From NCBI GenBank assembly GCA_035712365.1, contig DASTAW010000009.1, positions 1 to 45,762 on the forward strand: a stretch of DNA of 45,762 nucleotides, in the 5' to 3' direction. Below the pieces are notes generated by a model, which had not been told where the DNA came from, did not search any database, and saw only the letters and a list, made by a program, of their open reading frames with translations. Below, piece after piece: positions 31,587 through 38,878 of this stretch. The first letter of the stretch is position 1. Each line of letters begins with the position of its first letter. Source of the stretch: Terriglobia bacterium (GTDB lineage: Bacteria; Acidobacteriota; Terriglobia; UBA7540). The position numbers were made by a program, and so were the translations under genes.

Positions 31587-32069
31587 ATGCCACTGAACGT
31601 TGGAGATACGGCGCCGGATTTCAATCTTAAGGCGGCGATCGGCGATGAGCAGGAGGAGTTCAAGCTTTCCAATCACCGAGGCGAGAGGGTCGTGGTGGCG
31701 TTTTATGCCTTGGACTTCACGCCCGTTTGACAGAATGAACTCTCGGCAATCCAGCAGAATCTCTCGAGGTTTGCCGAGTTGAACGCCCAGGTCGTGGGCG
31801 TCTGCACCGACACAGTTTTCTCCCACATTGCCTTTCAAGAATCCCTGGGAGGATTGAAATTCCCCCTGGCTGCGGACCGATGGCCTTATGCTGCCACGGC
31901 GCAGGCTTACGGAGTGTTTCCGCCGACCCGGCACGAAATCCCCTTTGTGAATGACCGTGCGATTTTTATTGTAGATAAGAATGGCAGGATTGCGTGGTCA
32001 AAGGTTTATGCCTTGCGGGAATTGCCGGACCTCGAAGAAGTTTTGAAGGCGTTGGCAGAAATTACCTGA
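31587..32069 (+). CDS. selenocysteine peroxiredoxin (AhpC/TSA family), in-frame TGA read as Sec48
   Basis: 160 residues if TGA 31728-31730 is read through. The start ATG 31587 has GAGAGGAG seven bases ahead. The N-half reads MPLNVGDTAPDFNLKAAIGD and RVVVAFYALDFTPV. The TGA then stands at codon 48, exactly where thioredoxin-fold peroxiredoxins have the peroxidatic cysteine of the T-x-x-C motif (T45-P-V-U48). The same frame continues QNELSAIQQNLSRF, VVGVCTDTVFSHIAF, LKFPLAADRWP, AYGVF and NDRAIFIVDKNGRIAW, with the conserved Arg at 124 and TGA/TAA-free coding up to TGA 32067. The usual Pro of P-x-x-x-T-x-x-C is Ala41. A perfect 8-bp stem-loop lies 11 nt after the TGA. Seleno-peroxiredoxins are known; they reduce peroxides with thiol reductants. 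The alternative is a point-mutated pseudogene or a base error, but both halves are otherwise intact. Confidence 0.85.
31742..31778 (+). promoter_or_regulatory. candidate bacterial SECIS stem-loop downstream of the in-frame TGA
   Basis: CTCGGCAA (31742-31749) pairs perfectly with TTGCCGAG (31771-31778). The 21-nt loop can form a weak inner helix (CC/GG, then AG-AG/CT-CT with one bulged base). The stem begins 11 nt after TGA, in the distance range of bacterial SECIS elements. It lacks an obvious GGU apical loop as in E. coli fdhF, but bacterial SECIS loops vary. Confidence 0.55.
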
Positions 32070-32197
32070 AGCCAATTGCGTGGGCACGGGACGAAGTCAT
32101 CGCATGGCGGGACAGGTGTGAACGACACGCGGCGCAGCGGGGAAGTGGGATGCGCCCCGCTGCCGTCGTGTCCTCGTTCAGAGGCGTCGCGGGCTCC

Positions 32198-32521
32198 TCA
32201 GCGGCTCCGGGCTTCCCTGCGGTCCTGGCGCAGGTCACGGGCCTGACGCCTGAATTGATGCCTAACGTGGCGCAACTGGCGCCGGTCTGCGCGCGCCTGC
32301 GGGCTTTGGGGTCCAAATTGCCTGACGTCCGAATGAAGTTTTACCTGCCGTCGATCGATCTTGCGCTCGTCATGCCGCAGCGCCCGGCGATCCTGCCGCC
32401 TGTCCACGCGATTGTTCACGGCTTCGGGTCCAGATTGTCCGCGGGCAAAGCTTGCCGGTGCAGCCGCGAACGTCCCAGCCAGAACTACAGTCAACAACCA
32501 CTTGAGTTCGTTTCGCATCAT
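32198..32521 (-). CDS. small exported Arg-rich protein A
   Basis: 107 residues from the ATG at 32521, preceded by GGAGGA. A signal peptide (MMRNELKWLLTVVLAGTFAA, cleavage near SFARG) leads into a highly charged helical tail with repeated D-R-R-Q units: VDRRQDRRALRHDERK, IDRRQVKLHSDVRQFG, ARADRRQLRHVRHQFRRQ, ARDLRQDRREARSR. The pattern suggests a long amphipathic helix or coiled coil with Arg/Asp pairing. I know of no assigned function. It shows the same organisation as the next gene upstream (32615-32968), so the two are probably paralogues in one unit. Confidence 0.7.
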   Translation of the reverse strand: MMRNELKWLLTVVLAGTFAAAPASFARGQSGPEAVNNRVDRRQDRRALRHDERKIDRRQVKLHSDVRQFGPQSPQARADRRQLRHVRHQFRRQARDLRQDRREARSR

Positions 32522-32614
32522 CGTTGTCCTCCGTCGCATCCGGTAGTTCCTGCTACTGTTGATGAAACCCGCGGCTGCGGAAAAAGTTTCGGAGGGCAGA
32601 CTTAATGCCGGTGG

Positions 32615-32968
32615 TCAGTTTGTGCGAACTTGCGGACGGGCTGGTCGGCGACTGCGGTTATCCTTTTGGGCACGGCGCAGATTAGGGTTTTGGCTTTTTG
32701 ATTGATTCTGGACTTTCCTCGTTTGATGACGTTCGGCTTTGGGCGGCTTGGCGTGAGGATCCGACCGGCGAACTTCCGCCCGCATGTCCTGCCGGCGCTG
32801 CTTAATTCGGTGGCGCTGATCCCGCAATTCCCTGCGGTGCTGTTCTTTTACAGCCTTGCTCGAAGCCGCTGCTGGATTCCCGTCCTGGCACGGGGCAATG
32901 ACTGCCGCAGGCACCATGAACAATCCGGCCAGAACCATGCACATAATCCACCTGAAGCTTGGTTTCAT
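32615..32968 (-). CDS. small exported Arg-rich protein B
   Basis: 117 residues from the ATG at 32968, with AGGAGG seven or so bases ahead. An upstream in-frame ATG at 33085 adds an unlikely 39 residues. The signal peptide is MKPSFRWIMCMVLAGLFMVP (cleavage near VIAPC or CQDG). The mature part is basic: KEQHRRELRDQRHRIKQRRQ, DMRAEVRRSDPHAKPPKAER, then an Asn/Gln/Lys/Arg tail ending in RPQVRTN. A Cys near the cleavage site (APCQDG) is not a clear lipobox. It precedes protein A on the same strand by 93 nt. Function unknown. Confidence 0.68.
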   Translation of the reverse strand: MKPSFRWIMCMVLAGLFMVPAAVIAPCQDGNPAAASSKAVKEQHRRELRDQRHRIKQRRQDMRAEVRRSDPHAKPPKAERHQTRKVQNQSKSQNPNLRRAQKDNRSRRPARPQVRTN

Positions 32969-33196
32969 CAACTCCTCCTTGACATTGGGCAGGGCCCCGC
33001 TTCCGGCTGGTAAACACGCATCGCAGTCGCCCTTAACTACTCGTAATGCATATTTGTTCGCTTGCCCATCGCAATAGGCTTCCATAGCATAGGAACCCCC
33101 GGCAGGAAGAACGGGCGAACAGCGAATTCGGACACGTGCTGTATGATATTAGAGGGCGCGTCCAGATGCATCAACAAAAAGCCGGAAGGAACTGAG

Positions 33197-33727
33197 ATGA
33201 AACTTGCCCGATATTGTCTACTTTCCCTCTGCTTGCTTTCGGCCCCGCTGTCGGGACAACAGACCAACCAGAGAACTCAGAACCCGTTGGTGGACGGAAA
33301 GCTGATGTACGTCGGCAAAATGCCAGAGAATCTCGATGGCTGGATTGTGAATGATCTCAGCGCATGGGGCAAATACAAGCCTACCCGCCAGATTGAAGGT
33401 GTGGACCTTGTGATGAAGGCTTACGAACCGGAGACGGAAGTCCAGTACAAGTTGCGGCGAGGCATCCCCCAGCCAAAGGAAGTGCCAAAGGACCGCCGCC
33501 AAAAGCACGTGATGTTTTCAATTATTGTGGATGACTGGGTCACCGGACACCAGGTGTGGAAGGCGGACATCATGCAGCAGAAGCCGAAACGTGAGGTCAG
33601 CAGTCCTCCCGGCACGGAGGTCGAGATTGGCGCCGGCGGGCTTTCAAGCCAGCAGGTTGCGCAGGCCATTACGCGAGAACTGCGCAGATACGTGGACCAT
33701 CTGAGTTCACAAAAGGGACCTCAATAG
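33197..33727 (+). CDS. exported protein of unknown function
   Basis: 176 residues from the ATG at 33197 (GGAAGGA upstream). The signal peptide is MKLARYCLLSLCLLSAPLSG. The mature part has DGKLMYVGKMPENLDGWIVN, DLSAWGKYKPTRQIEGVDLV, then an acidic/basic segment, SIIVDDWVTGHQVWKADI and a C-terminal amphipathic helix (SSQQVAQAITRELRRYVDHL). I recognise no domain. It could be periplasmic or a lipoprotein-like soluble protein. It is divergent from the Arg-rich pair. Confidence 0.6.
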   Translation: MKLARYCLLSLCLLSAPLSGQQTNQRTQNPLVDGKLMYVGKMPENLDGWIVNDLSAWGKYKPTRQIEGVDLVMKAYEPETEVQYKLRRGIPQPKEVPKDRRQKHVMFSIIVDDWVTGHQVWKADIMQQKPKREVSSPPGTEVEIGAGGLSSQQVAQAITRELRRYVDHLSSQKGPQ

Positions 33728-33807
33728 GTTTTGCTTCTCCCGGATAAACCATCCGTGATTCTGATTGATCGATTGATGAGTTGAAGTTCAATAGAAGGGC
33801 TGAAGCG

Positions 33808-34653
33808 ATGAACTTTGCTGTTACCGGCGCGACAGGATTGTTCGGCCACGGGCTCGTCGAGGTCATCAGCAAACGCCATACGGTGTTTTCGGTGGGAAGG
33901 GCCGAAGCGGATATCACAAGGTTCGAAGAGGTGCAGGCGCTGTTCCAGAAATTACGCCCTGACGTCGTGGTCCACGCCGCAGCCAATCCCAGTCCTGACG
34001 CTTGCGAAACGGATCCGGCGCAGGCCTTTCTGGTCAACGTCCATGGCACGCGCCATGTCGCGGAGGCAGCGCGAGAGGTCGGCGCCGGCGTGGCCTATAT
34101 CTCGACCGACGCTGTGTTCGACGGCGAGAGTCTGACTCCTTATGTGGAGACTGACCGTGCCGTGCCTCCAACGGTCTACGGCCGAACCAAGCTGCTCGGC
34201 GAGCGACTGGTGGCGGCGCTGCCACGATATTGGATATTCCGTGTCTCTGTCCTTTTCGGCCCTGGAAAGGAGAACTTTATTGACAAGGGCCTGAGGGCCA
34301 TGAAATCGGGCCAATCGTACGTAGTGGCTGAGGACCAGACGGCGAGCGCGCTGTACACACTGGACGGAGCTGAGAAGATTCTCGAAGTGGTTGAGAGGGG
34401 ACCCTCAGGACTTTACCATCTCACCAACCAGGGGACCTGCAGCCGCTACGAGCTGGCCAGGTATGCGGCGGAGAAGGCGGGACTTGACATCAGCAGGCTT
34501 GCCGGTGTTCCAGCCGACCAGATGGGCCGTCCAGCCAAGCGTTTGAAATACGCTGTATTGGAGATGCGGGCTTTGCAGGAAGCGGGTTTTTCGCTGCTCA
34601 GGCCCTGGCAGGCCGCTCTCGATGAATATCTGGGGAGATTGCAGCCTTTTTGA
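33808..34653 (+). CDS. RmlD-like NAD(P)-dependent sugar-nucleotide reductase (extended SDR)
   Basis: 281 residues from the ATG at 33808. The glycine-rich nucleotide motif is TGATGLFGHGLVEVI (~6-20). VVVHAAANPSPDACETDP and VNVHGTRHVAEAA follow, then the active-site elements ISTDAVFDG and Y-G-R-T-K (VYGRTKLLGE), and YHLTNQGTCSRYELARYAAE in the substrate domain. This is the pattern of dTDP-4-dehydrorhamnose reductase and relatives, which reduce the 4-keto group in deoxysugar synthesis. No rmlA/B/C genes are nearby, so the exact substrate is open; the same fold serves as a regulatory subunit of SAM synthetase in eukaryotes. Confidence 0.8.
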   Translation: MNFAVTGATGLFGHGLVEVISKRHTVFSVGRAEADITRFEEVQALFQKLRPDVVVHAAANPSPDACETDPAQAFLVNVHGTRHVAEAAREVGAGVAYISTDAVFDGESLTPYVETDRAVPPTVYGRTKLLGERLVAALPRYWIFRVSVLFGPGKENFIDKGLRAMKSGQSYVVAEDQTASALYTLDGAEKILEVVERGPSGLYHLTNQGTCSRYELARYAAEKAGLDISRLAGVPADQMGRPAKRLKYAVLEMRALQEAGFSLLRPWQAALDEYLGRLQPF

Positions 34654-34677
34654 CGGCCTTAGCCCAAGTCCTTTGGC

Positions 34678-35394
34678 CTAATTCCCGTTTTTCATGAATT
34701 CGACATCGTGGCCCGGGAAGATTCTGGCGCCGAGATCCAGCACCTGCTGGCGATCCAGGCGGGCCTGTTCGCGATCGCGCGGAATCATCGTCAGCACGCG
34801 GACGTCTTCTGAGCGGCTGAGGCAAGCGTCGCCGGCTACGACGGTCATCTGCTCCTTCTCCGGGATGATTACCGACACATGCCCGGGAACGTGGCCCGAC
34901 GTTAAGGATATTTTCAGCCCTTCCGGCAATGAATGAGATTCGAGCCAGCAGCGCTGAGAGGCGCGCCCAAGGCGCTTCCGGTCCCACCACCGCAACGTGA
35001 ACTTGCGCATCTGGTGCAGGCGTTCCACCGCATGATCGTATTCAAGAGTTTGCGGATAATATTTCAGAATCAGCTTTTCCCATCGCTGGCTGTCCAGGAG
35101 GTCGGAGTAGAGAGAACAGCACCAGTCGTGAGATTCCTGGGTAGCGTAAATGGAGCTGCCGGCAAACAGAGAATTGTTAAGAACGTGATCGATGTGGAAG
35201 TGAGTGTTAATAATGCTGTCGATATCTGTAATATTAAGGCCGTGTTGCCGGAGGGCGTTCACAAGCAAGTGTTCTTCATGCGGCATGCCGGTGTCGACCA
35301 CGAAATGGCGCCCCCCATTCGACAGCAGCACCGATGCGGCGCTGTGCCAACTGCCCGGCAACAGCGTTTCCACTTTCCAGCCTGTTCCAGCCAT
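34678..35394 (-). CDS. MBL-fold metallo-hydrolase
   Basis: 238 residues from the ATG at 35394 (MAGTGWKVETLLPGS); 25 further upstream codons are open but unlike the family. Metal motifs are complete: THFHIDH (H-x-H-x-D-H), HVPGHVSVII with the next His, VVAGDACLS with the bridging Asp, and FPGHDVEF with the last His. The fold hydrolyses esters, lactones or phosphodiesters; VDTGMPHEEHLLVNALRQHG suggests the lactonase/glyoxalase-like subgroup. Substrate unknown. It converges with the reductase gene, 24 nt apart. Confidence 0.82.
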   Translation of the reverse strand: MAGTGWKVETLLPGSWHSAASVLLSNGGRHFVVDTGMPHEEHLLVNALRQHGLNITDIDSIINTHFHIDHVLNNSLFAGSSIYATQESHDWCCSLYSDLLDSQRWEKLILKYYPQTLEYDHAVERLHQMRKFTLRWWDRKRLGRASQRCWLESHSLPEGLKISLTSGHVPGHVSVIIPEKEQMTVVAGDACLSRSEDVRVLTMIPRDREQARLDRQQVLDLGARIFPGHDVEFMKNGN

Positions 35395-35549
35395 GAGGTC
35401 TGCCTTCTGCGACGTTGATTGTAACAGGAATGCCGCGGTTTGGCGCTGCGAAGAAAGGCTGCGGCGCATCTGCTGCGGAGGGGAAACCGTTGATAGACTC
35501 TTTGGAGCTATCAGAACATCGGTTCGATGCCTTCAGGTGGTGGGCGGTG

Positions 35550-37337
35550 TCAGGTTTTTGAGAGCTCCAGACTGCTCTTCGTGTATCCTGACGATCCGCT
35601 GTGGAAGAGATGGCGCTCCAGGGCGCCCAGAATATCGGTCCTGGTAACCACGCCCGCCAATTGACCGTCCTCTGAAGTGACCAGAAGGATATGCTGTCCG
35701 GACTGCTTTCTCAGCAGCCGCAGGGCTTCCATGACGTCACAATCGGCGGAAACCCTGGAGGCATCTTTCTCCGTAATAGCGGCAACTGGAGTCTGCGCCC
35801 AGAGCCGCGGGTCTACTTTCCAAAGCGACCACAGGGCCGCCGTGCCCAGCAAGCGTTTTCCTTCATAAACGGGAAATACGGTGTGGTGCGCGTGGTTTTG
35901 GGCCGCATTCGCCAGCGCCTGCAGGTTGGATGACGCCTGGAGGGACACCACGTTTTCCTGCATCACACGGCGAACCGGAACGTGACCGAGTTCCTGCATT
36001 CGGACGCCTTCATGGAGGCGCTGGTCAGCTGAGACGGACGCTTCTCCTGACACCGCGTATGCAACGGCCGCCCCCACCAGCGCGGGTATGAGGAATGCGT
36101 GTCCACCCGTGGCTTCCGCCACGAAGACGACTGCTGCAAGGGGAGTCTTGTAGCCACCTGCAATGAATGCTGCCATGCCGACCGCCGCGTAGAGGTCTGG
36201 CGAGGGGCTGTGAACAAGGGCCTGGTTGAACGCAGTCCCAAAAGAGGCCCCTGTAAGGAAAAGCGGCACAAACATGGCGCTGACGCCGCCACTTCCCAGC
36301 GAAAAGAGTGTTGCGCCAAGCTTGAATACTCCAAACAGGGCCAGCTCGATGGTGGTGTGGCGGCCCAGGAGAATCTTGCCCACCGCTTCATAATTGGGCC
36401 CGATGGGAATCAGCGAGCCCTTGAAAATCAAAACAAACGTCAGGCCGCACACGCCGGTCAGCAGGCCTCCCATCGCCAGCTTGATCCAGTGGGCGGCAGA
36501 AAAGTTGACGACAAAGTTCCGAAACCGCCGGTAAGTGATATCGAAGGCCATAGCGATGAGCCCGCATAAGGCCCCAAGCACGGCGGACCAGAACAGGTCT
36601 TTCCGCGAAAATGATGAGGTCCCGGCAAAGTCGAACAGAGGGCGCGACCCGAGAAATGAAGCCAGAGTTCCGTAGGCAACAACCGAGGCAATGAGCGATG
36701 GCACAAGCGCCTCATGGGCCAGGTCGTCCTTGTATGGCATCTCGAGTGCAAACACCAGGCCGGTGAGCGGAGCGCGGAAGACCGCGGCCATGCCGGCCGC
36801 AGCTCCACTGATCAGCATGATGCGCTGATCGCGCGGTTCAAGCCTGAATCTGCGAAGCTTCCCCCACAGCCACGAGCCGATGGCGCCACCGCCGTAAATG
36901 CTGGGGCCTTCGAGCGCCGCGCTCCCTCCCAGCCCAACCGTGGTGATAGCGGCGGCTATCTTCGGCAGGAAATTCCGCATGTTGATATCGCCCTGATGCT
37001 CGTGATAGGAACGGATGATTTCCTCGGTTGAGTGCTCGTTGGGATTTGCAACAAAGCCCTGCATGATCAGCCCGGTCACCACGAAACCAAAAAGCAGGAC
37101 TGGAATGATGGCCCAGTGATGGTGAAGGAGGTAGGCAAGAATCGGCGGCCACATCAGGTGCAGAATAACGATCGATATTCCTGTGATGATAAGCCCCGTG
37201 AGCAGGCCGATGACAGGCGCCACGAACAGCCATTTGTGGAGGTCACGGGAATACGTAGCGGCCAGGTCCTGACGCAACACTCCTGTATACTTTCGCAGTC
37301 GGGAATGGTTCACGAGACTTTTCACTTTCTTAGTCAT
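35550..37337 (-). CDS. ClC-family chloride channel/transporter with C-terminal CBS pair
   Basis: 595 residues from the ATG at 37337. The ClC core (~35-430) has GGSAALEGPSIYGGGAIGSW with the gating-type Glu, AAGMAAVFRAPLTGLVFALE, and GSGGVSAMFVPLFLTGASFG matching the G-x-F-x-P region. Two CBS domains follow (~455-580; VRRVMQENVVSLQASSNLQA, ITEKDASRVSADCDVMEALR). The expected G-S-G-I-P anion-filter motif is not visible; in that area I read NPNEHSTEEIIRSYHEH. ClC proteins exchange chloride (or fluoride) for protons or conduct it. The start overlaps the stop of the upstream MarR gene by 8 nt, so expression is coupled. Confidence 0.85.
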   Translation of the reverse strand: MTKKVKSLVNHSRLRKYTGVLRQDLAATYSRDLHKWLFVAPVIGLLTGLIITGISIVILHLMWPPILAYLLHHHWAIIPVLLFGFVVTGLIMQGFVANPNEHSTEEIIRSYHEHQGDINMRNFLPKIAAAITTVGLGGSAALEGPSIYGGGAIGSWLWGKLRRFRLEPRDQRIMLISGAAAGMAAVFRAPLTGLVFALEMPYKDDLAHEALVPSLIASVVAYGTLASFLGSRPLFDFAGTSSFSRKDLFWSAVLGALCGLIAMAFDITYRRFRNFVVNFSAAHWIKLAMGGLLTGVCGLTFVLIFKGSLIPIGPNYEAVGKILLGRHTTIELALFGVFKLGATLFSLGSGGVSAMFVPLFLTGASFGTAFNQALVHSPSPDLYAAVGMAAFIAGGYKTPLAAVVFVAEATGGHAFLIPALVGAAVAYAVSGEASVSADQRLHEGVRMQELGHVPVRRVMQENVVSLQASSNLQALANAAQNHAHHTVFPVYEGKRLLGTAALWSLWKVDPRLWAQTPVAAITEKDASRVSADCDVMEALRLLRKQSGQHILLVTSEDGQLAGVVTRTDILGALERHLFHSGSSGYTKSSLELSKT

Positions 37338-37776
37338 GGCCGGCAAGCAAATCCCTGAGATTCGGGCTTCCAATCCGAAGCTTCCGGATCTCCTTCTGGT
37401 GAAGCTCGGTCAGCGTGTTCAGCAATCTTTCACCTTCAGGCAGAATGAAAACCTGCACGATGCGGTGGTCGCTTTCGGACCGGCTCTTTCGGACGAGTCC
37501 GTGGCGTTCGGCTCGCTGGACCAGTCCGACAACAGCGTTGTGGCGCTCCTGCAGAAATTCAGCAAGCTCTCCGATGGTAGCCCACCCCCTGCCTGTAAAA
37601 CCTGCTATGCCAAGCAGGAGCTGGTGCTGCTGCGGCGTTAGACCGGTTGAGCGGGCGGCCCTTTCACTGAAGCGGAGGAATTTTCGGAGCTGATACCGAA
37701 AGTCCGCCAGACGGCGAAGGCCTCGAAGTCCGGTGGTCGCCTGAAGATGGTCCGCCGGGGAGCCCGATCGCTTCAT
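37330..37776 (-). CDS. MarR-family transcriptional regulator
   Basis: 148 residues. The winged-helix pattern is present: FLRFSERAARSTGLTPQQHQ, LLLGIAGFTG, TIGELAEFLQERHNAVVGLV recognition helix, QRAERHGLVRKSRSESDHRI wing, then EGERLLNTLTELHQKEIRKL. MarR proteins bind as dimers to short palindromes, often at their own promoter, and respond to small ligands. A palindrome lies 9-27 nt ahead of the start. It is followed by the ClC gene with overlap, so it probably controls that transporter. The ATG has no clear Shine-Dalgarno and could be near-leaderless. Confidence 0.85.
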   Translation of the reverse strand: MKRSGSPADHLQATTGLRGLRRLADFRYQLRKFLRFSERAARSTGLTPQQHQLLLGIAGFTGRGWATIGELAEFLQERHNAVVGLVQRAERHGLVRKSRSESDHRIVQVFILPEGERLLNTLTELHQKEIRKLRIGSPNLRDLLAGHD

Positions 37777-37784
37777 AGCGCAAG

Positions 37785-37803
37785 TATATCACATCGTGAT
37801 ATA
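37785..37803 (-). promoter_or_regulatory. palindromic operator for the MarR-ClC unit
   Basis: TATATCAC (37785-37792) and GTGATATA (37796-37803) are perfect inverted arms around ATC. It is AT-rich against a GC-rich background and sits directly upstream of the MarR ATG, where it would cover the promoter or transcript start. Confidence 0.6.
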
Positions 37804-37824
37804 TTAGGCGAACCGGATGGCAGC

Positions 37825-37843
37825 CCCGCAGGAGCGGGTTTTT
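37825..37843 (+). terminator. short terminator-like hairpin upstream of the rplM promoter
   Basis: CCCGC-AGGA-GCGGG is followed by five T. No plus-strand gene lies upstream for 3 kb, so it may stop antisense or readthrough transcription, or belong to a hairpin repeat family. Confidence 0.5.
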
Positions 37844-37857
37844 ACTGAAGAGCTAGG

Positions 37858-37887
37858 TTGACAAGTAGAGCGAAACTAGGTGAAGAT
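37858..37887 (+). promoter_or_regulatory. promoter of the rplM operon
   Basis: TTGACA (37858-37863) is a perfect -35 box. The -10 is weak, GAAGAT at 37882-37887 after 18 nt. The -35 would be inside the gene if translation began at the TTG at 37858, which argues for the later TTG at 37927. Confidence 0.55.
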
Positions 37888-37926
37888 AGAAAGGTTCACC
37901 CATTTGAAATTAGGGAAATAAGAGAA

Positions 37927-38361
37927 TTGAATACGCACTTTCAGAAAAAGGAACGAGGAAGAATCCGCTGGCACTTGGTTGATGCTGAGGGGGTCGTCCT
38001 GGGGAGGCTTGCTGCGCGCACCGCGCGGATTCTGATCGGGAAAGAATCGCCGGACTGGACCCCGTTTTCGGACCACCGCGAAGGTATTATTGTTGTTAAC
38101 GCCGAAAAGGTACGTTTGACCGGGAGAAAGCTTGAGCAGAAGGTTTACCGGCACTACACGGGATATCCGGGTGGGCTGAAGGAAATTTCCGCTCAACGGA
38201 TGCTGGAGACCAAGCCGGAAGAACTTGTACGCGAAGCCGTCCTGGGAATGCTTCCCAAGTCTCGTCTGGGAAGCCGGTTGGCGACACGACTCAAGGTCTA
38301 TGCTGGTCCAAGGCATCCGCATCAGGCACAGAATCCTGTGCCGGCCCGCCTGGCGGTTTAG
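37927..38361 (+). CDS. rplM: 50S ribosomal protein L13
   Basis: 144 residues from TTG 37927 ([15 protein letters not shown]). This matches the usual L13 length of about 142-145 and has AGGGA/AAGAGA ahead. The open frame reaches back to 37858, but that region is the promoter. Hallmarks are [69 protein letters not shown] and [13 protein letters not shown]. It binds 23S rRNA domain II/VI and assembles early in the 50S subunit. It is the first gene of the block with rpsI (41 nt spacing). Confidence 0.93.
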   Translation: MNTHFQKKERGRIRWHLVDAEGVVLGRLAARTARILIGKESPDWTPFSDHREGIIVVNAEKVRLTGRKLEQKVYRHYTGYPGGLKEISAQRMLETKPEELVREAVLGMLPKSRLGSRLATRLKVYAGPRHPHQAQNPVPARLAV

Positions 38362-38401
38362 TAACGATCAAGACATCAATAGCAATACATGAGGAGAAGG
38401 T

Positions 38402-38797
38402 GTGGCTGAATTGAGTCAATTTTGGGGTACCGGACGAAGAAAGACTTCGGTTGCGCGGGTAAGGCTTTCCCCCGGCACGGGAAAAATTCAGGTAAATCGC
38501 CGTTCCTTTGAGCAGTATTTCCCCTCCGAAGCGTTGCGTGCCGAGGTTCGCCAGCCGCTGGTTTTTACGGAGAACGACGGCAAATTTGATATTATGGTAA
38601 ATGCCCGGGGTGGAGGGATTCACAGCCAGGCGGGAGCTGTCCGGCTGGGTATCTCCCGCGCACTGATCCTGTTTGACCCCGAGTTGCGTCCCCGCTTGCG
38701 ACAGAGCGACTTCCTTACCCGCGACCCGCGCGCCAAAGAACGAAAGAAATACGGCCAGAAGGGTGCGCGCAAGAGGTTCCAGTTCTCGAAGCGGTAA
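38402..38797 (+). CDS. rpsI: 30S ribosomal protein S9
   Basis: 131 residues from a GTG start, with GAGGAGAAGG ahead. Hallmarks are [69 protein letters not shown] and the C-terminal [20 protein letters not shown] with the invariant SKR end that reaches the P-site tRNA. The protein has normal family length and is cotranscribed with rplM. Confidence 0.96.
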   Translation: MAELSQFWGTGRRKTSVARVRLSPGTGKIQVNRRSFEQYFPSEALRAEVRQPLVFTENDGKFDIMVNARGGGIHSQAGAVRLGISRALILFDPELRPRLRQSDFLTRDPRAKERKKYGQKGARKRFQFSKR

Positions 38798-38878
38798 CAC
38801 AGAGATTGAGGGGCCCAGGCGCCTGCCTTCGACTGCGGGCCGGTGAACGCCCCTGATTTTTATGGCGTTGGAGGAGAT

